From Pseudomonadota bacterium (GTDB taxonomy: Bacteria; Pseudomonadota; Alphaproteobacteria; Ferrovibrionales; Ferrovibrionaceae): a DNA stretch of 12,401 nucleotides. Positions 1 to 6,191 of this stretch are shown here, piece after piece. Position 1 is the stretch's first letter, and every line of letters starts with the position of its first letter. The DNA lies in NCBI GenBank assembly GCA_023434425.1, contig JAEYSS010000293.1, forward strand, positions 1-12,401, in the 5' to 3' direction. The notes below the pieces were generated by a model. It ran no database searches, had not been told where the DNA came from, and saw nothing but the letters and a program-made list of their open reading frames with translations. Position numbers and translations under genes: made by a program.

Positions 1-83
1 GGTTCGCGAATGTCGATCAGCACGGCGGTGTCGCTTTGCAGACGACGCTGCAGATCGGCAGGGGAAATCTTGGACATGGACAT
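1..83 (-). CDS. Rhodanese-domain protein, N-terminal fragment
   Basis: Only the first 27 codons lie in the window; the gene runs off the left edge. The protein begins MSMSKISPADLQRRL and continues to a VLIDIRE motif. This is the usual start of a single-domain rhodanese (an ISPADL-type helix, then the VLIDVRE strand), which transfers or carries sulfane sulfur on a catalytic cysteine further downstream (not visible). The ATG at 81-83 has a good AGGAG ribosome-binding site a few bases upstream. The ArsR-type repressor gene ends only 13 bp upstream on the same strand, so the two are probably one operon. The pairing with a BigR/SqrR-like sensor suggests sulfide or persulfide handling. The catalytic loop cannot be checked from this fragment. 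Confidence 0.75.
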   Translation of the reverse strand, partial: MSMSKISPADLQRRLQSDTAVLIDIRE

Positions 84-96
84 GGCGGACTCCTGA

Positions 97-414
97 TTAG
101 CGCCGGACGGGGGAGGGGTTGCAGAATTGGTCGTAGAGCAGGCCGATCATCGTCTCGATGCGCGGATCGGCGAGGCGGTAGTAGATGGTCTGGCTGTCGC
201 GGCGGGTGGCGACCAGGCCGTCTTCGCGCAGCTTGGTCAGATGCTGGGACAGAGCCGACTGGCTCAGGCCCACGGCCTCCGCCAGCGCGCCGACCGATTG
301 CTCGGTGCCGACCAGCTGACACAGCGTCAGCAGCCGCTTTTCATTGGCAAGCGCCCGCAGGAAACGGCTGGCTTCGGCCGCGCTGGCTTTCAGCTGGTCG
401 AGATCGGCTTTCAT
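97..414 (-). CDS. bigR: ArsR/SmtB-family repressor, BigR/SqrR-like persulfide sensor
   Basis: This is a 105-residue winged-helix repressor of normal ArsR length. The recognition helix region is clear at about residues 44-63 (AEAVGLSQSALSQHL), followed by the wing (residues about 67-80, LVATRRDSQTIYY). There are exactly two cysteines, C32 (LTLCQLVG) and C98 (YDQFCNP), 66 residues apart. BigR and SqrR regulators have two conserved cysteines in these positions, which form a disulfide or tetrasulfide bridge when exposed to persulfides and so release DNA. The metal-binding CxC motif of ArsR/SmtB sensors is absent. The gene lies directly upstream of a rhodanese gene, as expected for a sulfide-responsive operon. 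It probably represses its own promoter through the palindrome at 442-457. Subfamily assignment is by motif only. Confidence 0.8.
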   Translation of the reverse strand: MKADLDQLKASAAEASRFLRALANEKRLLTLCQLVGTEQSVGALAEAVGLSQSALSQHLTKLREDGLVATRRDSQTIYYRLADPRIETMIGLLYDQFCNPSPVRR

Positions 415-427
415 GTTCGCCCTTCAA

Positions 428-468
428 TTAGGTATATCTAAATTAGTAATAACTAATATATATGTCAA
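428..468 (-). promoter_or_regulatory. Promoter and AT-rich operator of the ArsR/rhodanese operon
   Basis: Reading the minus strand, a perfect TTGACA -35 box lies at 468-463. A 17-bp spacer and a weak -10 (TAATTT, 445-440) follow. The spacer contains most of a perfect inverted repeat, ATTAGT-N4-ACTAAT (442-457). A second, imperfect palindrome, TTAGGTATATCTAA (428-441), lies between the -10 and the start codon. The tract is strikingly AT-rich in a GC-rich genome. BigR-type repressors are known to bind AT-rich palindromes overlapping the promoter, so autorepression is the natural reading. The -10 call is weak; the -35 and the palindrome are directly visible. Confidence 0.6.
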
Positions 469-510
469 GCCTGTGAGTGTGAAATTTACGTCGGCCCGAA
501 TTGGCAGCAG

Positions 511-1662
511 TTACTTAGGCTTACGCACGAAAATGGTCAGCAGCATGGCGATGAAAATGCCGCCGGAGCCGAGCGCGAACAGCAGGTCATAGGAGTGGGT
601 CCGGTCGAAGAGCCAGGAAAACAGATAGCCAAAGCCGGCCGAGGCGCCGGCGAAGCCTGCCGTCAGCCAGCCCCAGACCTTGCGATGGGCGCCGAAGCCG
701 ACCAGTTCAGCGACACGACCAGACGCCAGAGCCGAGATGCCGGGCGTCATCGCGCCCACCGTGACGGCCGAAATCCCCAGCGCCACCGGATGCTGCGACA
801 CCAGCGGAATGGCAATCGCCGCGCTCTTGATCGCCAGGACGCCGATGATGCTGCGGTAGAAGCCGAACCATTCCGCGGCGAACCCGACCAGCAGCGGGCC
901 GCAGAGCGCGCCGACGCCGAACAGCACCCAGGTCAGGCCGCCGGCGGCAACGCCGCGTTCCAGGCCGCGCGCGACATAATCGGCGAGGAAGACGGTGTGC
1001 GGCACGAAGCCGGCCGAGTCGATCGTATAGGCCGCCAGCAGCAATGCGACCGGCAAGGTGAAGGCGCGCGCCGGCGCCGCCTCGGCGGGTGGCGGCGGCA
1101 GGGACGCATCGCCATCCCACTGTTTCCAGGTCAGCGCCGCGATCAGCAGGGCGAGGAGTCCCATCCCGGCCCAGATCGCCGAGGGACCGAAACCGGCCAG
1201 CGCCGGCACCAGGGCGCCGGAGACGATGATCCCCGAGCCGACACCGGTAAAAATAATCCCGTTGCTGCGGCCGCGTTGCGTCAGCGGCGCGCGCGACAGC
1301 ACCAGCGGAATCGCGCCCACCATCAGCAGCCCGCCGGTGAAGCCGGCGAGGAAGCGCCAGGGTGCGAACCAGACAAAGCCCCAGGGCAGCGCGCAGGCGA
1401 CAAGGCTGACAGCAACCGTCACCATCGAGATGCGGGTGAGCAGCGGCACCGGGATCAGCCGCGCCAGCGTCGCAGCCATCAGGCTGCCGAACACATAGCC
1501 GAACAGATTGGTGGCACCGAGATAGCCGGCATCGCCGACGCTGAGCCAGCCCTGCTCGATCAGCACCGGCATCAGCGGCGTGTAGCCGAAGCGCCCGATG
1601 CCGAGGCCGAGCAGCAGCGCGCCGAGGCCGGCGAGGGCATTGCGGATAGCGGGGCTGATCAT
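511..1662 (-). CDS. MFS transporter, YbfB/YjiJ type
   Basis: This 383-residue protein is almost entirely hydrophobic, with about 12 predicted membrane segments. It is a typical length for a major facilitator superfamily permease of the inner membrane. The N-terminus carries GLGIGRFGYTPLMPVL (residues about 19-34), the signature of the YbfB/YjiJ group of MFS proteins, whose substrates are not established. The short cytoplasmic loop after the sixth helix is rich in proline and alanine (residues about 188-197). The ATG at 1662 has no strong ribosome-binding site, so the start is uncertain. The 97-bp gap to the ArsR gene and the 99-bp gap from the upstream AsmA-like gene suggest it is transcribed alone. 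Nothing ties it to the sugar-acid locus or to sulfide. Confidence 0.85.
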   Translation of the reverse strand: MISPAIRNALAGLGALLLGLGIGRFGYTPLMPVLIEQGWLSVGDAGYLGATNLFGYVFGSLMAATLARLIPVPLLTRISMVTVAVSLVACALPWGFVWFAPWRFLAGFTGGLLMVGAIPLVLSRAPLTQRGRSNGIIFTGVGSGIIVSGALVPALAGFGPSAIWAGMGLLALLIAALTWKQWDGDASLPPPPAEAAPARAFTLPVALLLAAYTIDSAGFVPHTVFLADYVARGLERGVAAGGLTWVLFGVGALCGPLLVGFAAEWFGFYRSIIGVLAIKSAAIAIPLVSQHPVALGISAVTVGAMTPGISALASGRVAELVGFGAHRKVWGWLTAGFAGASAGFGYLFSWLFDRTHSYDLLFALGSGGIFIAMLLTIFVRKPK

Positions 1663-1732
1663 CGGGCGGCATGTTAACCCGGCGCCGCCGGCCCTACGAC
1701 CGGCAGCATCATAAAATTAAGCGATGGCTCCT

Positions 1733-1748
1733 ATGCGTTTTCGCGCAT
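1733..1748 (-). terminator. Weak hairpin after the AsmA-like gene
   Basis: On the minus strand, ATGCG and CGCAT arms enclose a CGAAAA loop 14 bp past the AsmA-like stop codon. An A/T-rich stretch (TTAATTTTAT) follows about 10 bases later. The stem is only 5 bp and the T-run is not adjacent, so it is at best a weak intrinsic terminator. Confidence 0.25.
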
Positions 1749-1761
1749 GCTCGCCGCGCCG

Positions 1762-2571
1762 TTACTTGCCGAGCAGGCCTTTGAGCCTGTCGGTCGTGCT
1801 GCCGCCGCTTGTCCCGCCCGCACCGCTGCCGCCGAGCAGGCCGCCGGCCTGGTTCTTCAGAAGGTCGCCGGCCTGTTTCTGCAATTCGGCGGTGGCAACA
1901 CGCGAGGCCTGGGCGCTGATCGCGCCGATGACTTTCTCGGCCACTTCCGCCGGCGTCGCGCCGCCCTTGTCCTTGCCGATATCCTTCAACTGGATGGTCG
2001 GCAGGTTGGCCGAAATGGTGCGGCCCTGCAGTGCCTGGTGCGTGGCCGCCACCTTGCCGTCGCGGATCACCAGATTCTCGATGATCACCTTCTTTTCCGG
2101 CTGCGTGCTGGCGGACTGGCCCGGGTCGCCGGCGCTCTTGTTCGGCTCGGTCTTGCCGCCGCTGAACTTGGCGGCATAGGACTGCACGTTCTTCTGGATG
2201 GTCTCCAGATTGCCGCCGCCGCTGGCATATTCATACAGGATCGAGGGCTGCAGGATGGTGACGTCCTTTACCACGATGGTGTTGGACTGCAGCGTGGACA
2301 GATCCAGCGCCACCTTGATGTCGCCCAGCGTGATGGCATCGGCGCTGCTGAAGCCTTTCGGGTTCTTCACCGCCAGCGTATTGAGTTCGCCGCTGCCGGC
2401 CGTTAACGACAGCTTGACCGATTTCAGCGTCACGCTCGCCTGGGTCGCTTCCGAGCCATAGCGCTCGATCACCGTCTTCACGATGCTGTCGATGTTGGAG
2501 GCGAAATAATAGGCGGCGCCGGCAATCGCGATCACGACGATGGCAACGGCTAGAGCGATTTTCTTCATCAT
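1762..2571 (-). CDS. AsmA-like membrane-anchored protein, function unknown
   Basis: This 269-residue protein starts MMKK and has one hydrophobic segment (residues about 5-22), an uncleaved signal anchor or signal peptide that would place the rest in the periplasm. The body (residues about 45-200) shows the pattern of the AsmA/DUF748 group: VTLKSVKLSL, GELNTLAVKNPKGF, ALDLSTL and VIIENLVIRDGKV. These are short beta strands typical of the repeating beta groove of that family. A low-complexity KTEPNKSAGDPGQSAS linker (residues about 140-155) and a glycine-rich tail with LLK/LLG turns (residues about 237-269) follow. The first of two adjacent ATGs (2569-2571) is chosen because GGGAGG lies about 9 bases upstream; the reading frame is open for 25 more codons without a better start. 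Family members act in envelope lipid homeostasis, but no function is shown for this one. Confidence 0.7.
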   Translation of the reverse strand: MMKKIALAVAIVVIAIAGAAYYFASNIDSIVKTVIERYGSEATQASVTLKSVKLSLTAGSGELNTLAVKNPKGFSSADAITLGDIKVALDLSTLQSNTIVVKDVTILQPSILYEYASGGGNLETIQKNVQSYAAKFSGGKTEPNKSAGDPGQSASTQPEKKVIIENLVIRDGKVAATHQALQGRTISANLPTIQLKDIGKDKGGATPAEVAEKVIGAISAQASRVATAELQKQAGDLLKNQAGGLLGGSGAGGTSGGSTTDRLKGLLGK

Positions 2572-2691
2572 GGCGGTTATCCTCCCGGTGCAGCCTGCCT
2601 GCTTCCCGATGCCGGGATTATCCGCCCGACCCCCGGCCGGCGGCAACAGGGATATCGGTCCTGCCCTAGCCAGCCCGGGCGAATCTGGTTA

Positions 2692-2717
2692 CAGTTGCGA
2701 CAACTGATATATCAGAT
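2692..2717 (+). promoter_or_regulatory. Candidate GntR operator upstream of the RraA-SDR-FAH operon
   Basis: Two overlapping perfect palindromes sit just before the first gene of the operon. They are CAGTTG-CGA-CAACTG (2692-2706) and CTGATATATCAG (2704-2715). The second, extended to CTGATATATCAGAT, matches 6106-6119 in the gntR/kdgK divergent promoter at 12 of 14 positions. A palindrome of the form TGATATATCA resembles the TGGTnnnACCA-like sites of FCD-type GntR regulators. The site lies 12 bp before the ATG at 2728, where bound protein would block initiation or the -10 region. That the local GntR protein binds here is inferred. Confidence 0.55.
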
Positions 2718-2727
2718 GGGAGTGAAG

Positions 2728-3393
2728 ATGTCCGGGACACCGCCGGCCGATCCGCTCGCGGATCGCCTGAGCCGCTGCTACGCCTCCGCCGTCCATGACG
2801 TGCTGCGCGCCCAGGGGCATGACAACTGCCTGCTGCCCTACGACATCCGCCCGCTCAACATCACGCATACGCTGGCCGGAGAGATCTGGACCGTCAGCGG
2901 CCATATCGACCGCACGCGGTCGGCGCATGAAACCCTGCTGGAATGGACCGGCGTGCTGTCCAAGGCGCCGGGCGGCAAGGTGGTGATCTGCCAGCCGAAC
3001 AACAGGGAAGTGGCGCTGATGGGCGAGCTGTCGGCCTCGGCGCTGCAGCTGAAAGGCGTCCGTGGCTATATCGTCGACGGCGGCTGCCGGGATGCTGCCA
3101 TGGTCGACGAGATCGGTTTCCCGGTCTGGTGCAGCTTCTATACACCGTCCGATATCGTGGCGCGCTGGATCCCCGACAGTTTCGGCGCCCCGGTCACCAT
3201 CGGCACCGTCACGGTCTGCACCGGCGACTATGTGATCGCCGACCGCGACGGCATTGTGATCATCCCGCAGGCCATGGCCGAGGCCACGGTAACCCGCACC
3301 GAAGACGTGATGAGCACGGAAGGCGAGGTCCGGCGCAATATCCTGGCCGGGATGGACCCGCAGGAAGCCTACAAGCGCTATGGCAAGTTCTGA
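2728..3393 (+). CDS. RraA-fold protein (HMG aldolase/demethylmenaquinone methyltransferase-like)
   Basis: This 221-residue protein has the RraA fold: LMGELSASALQLKGVRGYIV (98-117), GGCRD (118-122) and a C-terminal DRDGIVIIP (172-180). In pyruvate-specific class II aldolases of this fold, such as 4-hydroxy-4-methyl-2-oxoglutarate aldolase, the Arg-Asp pair binds pyruvate and the divalent metal; here it is R121-D122. The acidic residue usually found after RD-x2 is M125, so the exact aldolase activity is doubtful. The ATG at 2728 is chosen because GGAG lies 6 bases upstream; a TTG at 2695 in the same frame would put the operator palindromes inside the gene. It heads an operon with an SDR and an FAH hydrolase. 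It may therefore act on a 2-oxo acid intermediate by retro-aldol cleavage, decarboxylation or isomerisation. The methyltransferase name often given to this family is historical. Confidence 0.75.
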   Translation: MSGTPPADPLADRLSRCYASAVHDVLRAQGHDNCLLPYDIRPLNITHTLAGEIWTVSGHIDRTRSAHETLLEWTGVLSKAPGGKVVICQPNNREVALMGELSASALQLKGVRGYIVDGGCRDAAMVDEIGFPVWCSFYTPSDIVARWIPDSFGAPVTIGTVTVCTGDYVIADRDGIVIIPQAMAEATVTRTEDVMSTEGEVRRNILAGMDPQEAYKRYGKF

Positions 3394-3439
3394 TCAACAC
3401 ATCAGAGTATGAAACTGACTGAACCGGCCTTTCCGCCGG
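3389..3439 (+). promoter_or_regulatory. Inverted repeats between the RraA-like and SDR genes
   Basis: The 72-bp gap before the SDR gene is the longest inside this operon. It holds TCTGAT-N6-ATCAGA (3389-3406), which overlaps the RraA stop codon and uses the same half-site as the upstream operator with wider spacing. It also holds a GC hairpin, CCGGC-N6-GCCGG (3424-3439). The hairpin has no T-run, so it is not a standard terminator. It could be an mRNA processing or stability element, or the pair could mark an internal regulated promoter. I see no convincing -35/-10 pair. Confidence 0.35.
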
Positions 3440-3465
3440 GAGTGCTTAAAAATCAGGAGACGGGT

Positions 3466-4215
3466 ATGCGTTTGGAAGGCAAGACAGCGGTGGTCACGGC
3501 GGCGGCGCAGGGTATCGGGCGCGCCTCGGCCATCGCTTTTGCGCGCGAAGGCGCCACGGTGATCGCCACCGATATCAACGAGGCGAAGCTGAAGGAACTC
3601 GGCAGCCTGCCCAATATCCGTCCCCGCAAGCTGGATGTGCTGGATCCCGACGCCATTGCCGCCTTCGCCGGGGAAACCGGCGCGGTCGATGTACTGTTCA
3701 ACTGCGCCGGCTTCGTGCATCACGGCACCATCCTCGAAACCGAAGAGAAGGACTGGGATTTCTCCTTCAACCTGAATGTACGGGCGATGTATCGCCTGAC
3801 CAAAGCGCTGCTGCCGGCGATGATCGCCAGCGAAAACGGCGCCTCCATCATCAACATGTCGTCGGCCTGTTCCTCGGTGAAGGGCGCGCCGAACCGCTTC
3901 ATCTACGGCACCACCAAGGCGGCCGTGATCGGCATGACCAAATCTCTGGCCGCCGATTTCATCAAGCAGGGTATCCGCGCCAACGCGATCTGCCCCGGCA
4001 CGATCCAGACGCCTTCGCTGGACGAGCGCATCGCCAGCCAGGCCGCAGCAGCCGGCGGCCTGGAACAGGCGCGCTCCGGCTTTGTGGCACGCCAGCCGCT
4101 CGGCCGTCTCGGCACGCCCGAGGAGATCGCGGCCCTTGCGGTCTATCTCGCCTCCGATGAATCCGCCTTCACCACCGGCACCATCCACGTCATCGACGGC
4201 GGCTGGACCGTCTGA
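3466..4215 (+). CDS. SDR dehydrogenase, 2-keto-3-deoxy-L-fuconate 4-dehydrogenase/BDH2-like
   Basis: This 249-residue classical short-chain dehydrogenase has the cofactor loop TAAAQGIG (11-18) and D36 at the end of the second strand (ATDIN), which favours NAD over NADP. It also has NCAG (79-82), catalytic S133, Y147 and K151 (YGTTK) and the C-terminal IDGGW. AGFVHHGTILETEEKDWDFS (81-100), NLNVRAMYR and SSVKGAPNRF are hallmarks of the subgroup containing animal BDH2/DHRS6 and the Xanthomonas 2-keto-3-deoxy-L-fuconate dehydrogenase. The latter oxidises C4 of a 2-keto-3-deoxy acid to a 2,4-diketo acid. The start at 3466 has AGGAG upstream; an in-frame ATG at 3409 lacks one. The next gene encodes the enzyme that would hydrolyse the diketo product, which supports the sugar-acid role over a hydroxybutyrate role. 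The exact sugar is not determined. Confidence 0.85.
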   Translation: MRLEGKTAVVTAAAQGIGRASAIAFAREGATVIATDINEAKLKELGSLPNIRPRKLDVLDPDAIAAFAGETGAVDVLFNCAGFVHHGTILETEEKDWDFSFNLNVRAMYRLTKALLPAMIASENGASIINMSSACSSVKGAPNRFIYGTTKAAVIGMTKSLAADFIKQGIRANAICPGTIQTPSLDERIASQAAAAGGLEQARSGFVARQPLGRLGTPEEIAALAVYLASDESAFTTGTIHVIDGGWTV

Positions 4216-4240
4216 TTTTCACGAACGGGAGATCCAAGTC

Positions 4241-5089
4241 ATGAAACTGCTGCGTTACGGCCCCGCGGGCCAGGAAAAGCCCGGTCTGCTCGATGCTTCG
4301 GGTACCATTCGCGACCTGTCCACCACCATCCCGGATATCGCCGGCAGTTCGCTCAGCCCGGCCGGCCTGGACAAGCTGAAGTCGCTCGATCCGCAGGCGC
4401 TCAAGGCCGTGCCGGGCACTCCGCGCATCGGCCCCTGCGTCGGCCATGTCGGCAAGTTCATCTGTATCGGCCTGAATTATTCGGACCATGCCGCCGAGAC
4501 CGGCGCGACCGTGCCGCCGGAACCGATCATCTTCATGAAGGCGACCTCGGCGATCACCGGACCGAACGATGACGTGATCATCCCGAAGACGTCGCAGAAG
4601 ACCGACTGGGAAGTCGAACTCGGTGTCGTGATCGGCTCGGTGGCGCGTTATGTCAGCGAAGCCGATGCGATGAAGCATGTCGCCGGTTACTGCCTGATCA
4701 ACGACGTATCGGAACGCGCTTTCCAGACCGAACGCCATGGCCAGTGGACCAAGGGCAAGAGCTGCGACAGTTTCGGCCCGATCGGTCCCTGGCTGGTGAC
4801 GGCCGACGAAGTGCCCGACCCGCAGAACCTGGCGATGTTCTGCGACATCAACGGCAAGCGCTTCCAGAACGGCTCGACCAAGACCATGGTCTACGGCGTG
4901 CGCTACCTGATCAGCTATCTGAGCCAGTTCATGTCGCTGCAGCCCGGCGACATCATCTCGACTGGCACGCCGCCGGGTGTCGGTATGGGGCAGAAGCCGC
5001 CGCTCTACCTGAAGGACGGCGACAAGATCCATCTCGGCATCGCCGGTCTGGGCGAGCAGCACCAGACCGCGCAGAATTATAAGGGTTGA
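4241..5089 (+). CDS. FAH-family hydrolase, 2,4-diketo-3-deoxy-L-fuconate hydrolase-like
   Basis: This 282-residue protein of the fumarylacetoacetate hydrolase family has CIGLNYSDHAAE (75-86, candidate catalytic H83) and EPIIFMKATSAITGPND (94-110). The metal-site motifs are DWEVELG (E124, E126) and NDVSERAFQ (D155), followed by GKSCDSFGPIGPWLVT and GDIISTGTPPGVG. All expected ligands are present. The start MKLLRYGP and overall length match the bacterial enzymes that split 2,4-diketo-3-deoxy-L-fuconate into pyruvate and L-lactate in the non-phosphorylative L-fucose pathway. The ATG at 4241 follows a GGGAG site; the gene starts 25 bp after the SDR stop. With the SDR it forms a two-step oxidative branch for a 2-keto-3-deoxy sugar acid. 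Related FAH proteins act on other acylpyruvates, so the substrate is inferred from context. Confidence 0.85.
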   Translation: MKLLRYGPAGQEKPGLLDASGTIRDLSTTIPDIAGSSLSPAGLDKLKSLDPQALKAVPGTPRIGPCVGHVGKFICIGLNYSDHAAETGATVPPEPIIFMKATSAITGPNDDVIIPKTSQKTDWEVELGVVIGSVARYVSEADAMKHVAGYCLINDVSERAFQTERHGQWTKGKSCDSFGPIGPWLVTADEVPDPQNLAMFCDINGKRFQNGSTKTMVYGVRYLISYLSQFMSLQPGDIISTGTPPGVGMGQKPPLYLKDGDKIHLGIAGLGEQHQTAQNYKG

Positions 5090-5091
5090 GT

Positions 5092-5107
5092 ATCTGAGCT
5101 TTCAGAT
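5092..5107. terminator. Hairpin between convergent FAH hydrolase and KDG kinase genes
   Basis: A perfect inverted repeat, ATCTGA-GCTT-TCAGAT, fills the 12-bp gap between the two convergent stop codons and overlaps the kinase stop. It could serve both strands as a weak terminator, but it has no adjacent T-run and only a 6-bp, AT-containing stem. Its arms match the CTGA/TCAGAT half-sites of the proposed GntR operator, so it may instead be a regulator site. Confidence 0.35.
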
Positions 5108-6049
5108 CGGTTCGGGCAGTCTGCGCCCGACCGACTGGAAGAAGGCGTCCACTGCGGCACGGCGCGGGATCGGCGCCACCGCGCCATAGCCAATGGTGGT
5201 GAGCGCCGCCGCCGCATTGGCATAGGCCACGGCATCGAGCGGCGCGGCGCCCCGCACCATTTCGGCCAGGAAGGCGCCGTCGAAGCAGTCGCCGGCGCCG
5301 GTGGCATCCACCGTCGACACGCGATGGCCGGGCAGGCGCCAGCGGCCGTCGCGGTTCGCCACCATCACGCCATCGGACCCGCATTTCAGCACCACCAGCG
5401 GAATTCCCATGCCGCGATAGTGGTCGAGGATGGCCAGCGGGTCGCTCAGGCCGGTCAGCGCCGTGGCGTCTTCCAGGCTGGGCAGGGCGATGTCGCTCTG
5501 TTTCAGCGCGGCGTGAATCGCCTCGCGCGCGGTTTCCAGCGGCCAGAGCTTCAGCCGCAGGTTGGTATCGAAGGACACCATCCTGCCCGCTTTGCGCATG
5601 CGGGCCATCGCAGCCATCGCGGTGTCGCGCAAAGACGGGCTCACGGCCAGGGTAATACCGGAGACATGCAGCAGCTTGTTCTGTTCCAGTGCGTCGCCGG
5701 GCAGGTCGGCCGGAGTCATGTGGCTGGCCGCCGAGCCTTTGCGGTAATAGGTGAAGGTGTGGCCCTGTTCGCCATGGGTGACGAAATAGACGGCGGTGGG
5801 ACTGTCGCCGCGTCGCCCGACGGTGCTGGTATCCACCTGTTCGCGTTGCCACAAATCGAGCAGCAGGTCGCCGAACACATCCTGGCCGACCAGCGTGCAG
5901 TAGGCCGACGAGGCTCCCTGGCGGGCCGCGGCGATGGCGCAATTGGAGGTGTCGCCGCCATAGCCGCGCAGATACTGGTCGCTGTCGGCGCCACCGGTCT
6001 GGTTGAACTCGACCATGGCCTCGCCAAGGCAAAGGATGTCGAAAGGCAT
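5102..6049 (-). CDS. kdgK: PfkB-family 2-keto-3-deoxygluconate kinase
   Basis: This 315-residue ribokinase-fold sugar kinase starts ILCLGEAMVEFNQTGG and has the substrate-site GGDTSN (31-36). It also has YYRKGSAAS (101-109), typical of 2-keto-3-deoxygluconate kinases, and SGITLAVSP (130-138). The ATP/anion-hole motif DATGAGDCFDGAF (248-260) carries catalytic D254. It would phosphorylate a 2-keto-3-deoxy hexonate at C6 using ATP, feeding a KDPG or KDPGal aldolase. The usual FDPNLR motif reads FDTNLR (160-165), a mild variation. The ATG at 6049 has AAGGAG 9 bases upstream. It is transcribed alone, divergent from gntR and convergent with the FAH gene, and shares the candidate operator at 6106-6117. 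Preference for gluco- or galacto-form substrate cannot be read from sequence. A second, unrelated kinase of similar role lies at 9637-10533. Confidence 0.85.
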   Translation of the reverse strand: MPFDILCLGEAMVEFNQTGGADSDQYLRGYGGDTSNCAIAAARQGASSAYCTLVGQDVFGDLLLDLWQREQVDTSTVGRRGDSPTAVYFVTHGEQGHTFTYYRKGSAASHMTPADLPGDALEQNKLLHVSGITLAVSPSLRDTAMAAMARMRKAGRMVSFDTNLRLKLWPLETAREAIHAALKQSDIALPSLEDATALTGLSDPLAILDHYRGMGIPLVVLKCGSDGVMVANRDGRWRLPGHRVSTVDATGAGDCFDGAFLAEMVRGAAPLDAVAYANAAAALTTIGYGAVAPIPRRAAVDAFFQSVGRRLPEPI

Positions 6050-6105
6050 TCCGGACGTCTCCTTCCCAACCTTCCTAGCCGAGCAGGCGGGTCAGGGCAA
6101 GCTGA

Positions 6106-6119
6106 CTGGCATATCAGAT
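6106..6119 (+). promoter_or_regulatory. Candidate GntR operator in the kdgK/gntR divergent promoter
   Basis: CTGGCATATCAGAT lies in the 142-bp gap between the divergent kdgK and gntR genes, 56 bp from the kdgK start and 72 bp from the gntR start. It matches the palindrome upstream of the RraA-like gene (2704-2717) at 12 of 14 positions; the right half ATATCAGAT is identical. A second short repeat, GTCAG-N6-CTGAC (6091-6106), abuts it. A possible gntR promoter, TTGAAG (6130-6135) with an extended -10 TGcTACGCT (6151-6159), lies just downstream. Autoregulation and control of kdgK by the GntR protein are inferred. Confidence 0.5.
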
Positions 6120-6191
6120 ACTGTCCGGCTTGAAGCCACCCTGATCGCGCTGCTACGCTGTCCGCCGAGCAGGCAAGAAGGTCCGTCCATC

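Noticed and set aside
595..1677. Long open frame on the plus strand opposite the MFS transporter
   Set aside because: The product is rich in Arg, Gln and Ala with no domain pattern. The opposite strand encodes a clear membrane transporter, and long antisense frames are expected at this GC content.
1687..1704. GCCGG-N8-CCGGC inverted repeat as a terminator
   Set aside because: The stem is 5 bp with an 8-base loop and no T-run on either strand; such repeats are common by chance in GC-rich DNA.
2695..2727. Extended TTG start for the RraA-like gene
   Set aside because: It lacks a ribosome-binding site and would place both operator palindromes inside the coding region. The ATG at 2728 has a well-spaced GGAG.
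3466..4215. Assignment of the SDR as a 3-hydroxybutyrate dehydrogenase
   Set aside because: The sequence does resemble animal BDH2, but bacterial 2-keto-3-deoxy-L-fuconate dehydrogenases share the same motifs and the adjacent FAH hydrolase fits the sugar-acid role better.
6003..6191. Upstream in-frame starts for the GntR regulator
   Set aside because: They would overlap the divergent kinase gene and its promoter, and the added residues show no conserved pattern.
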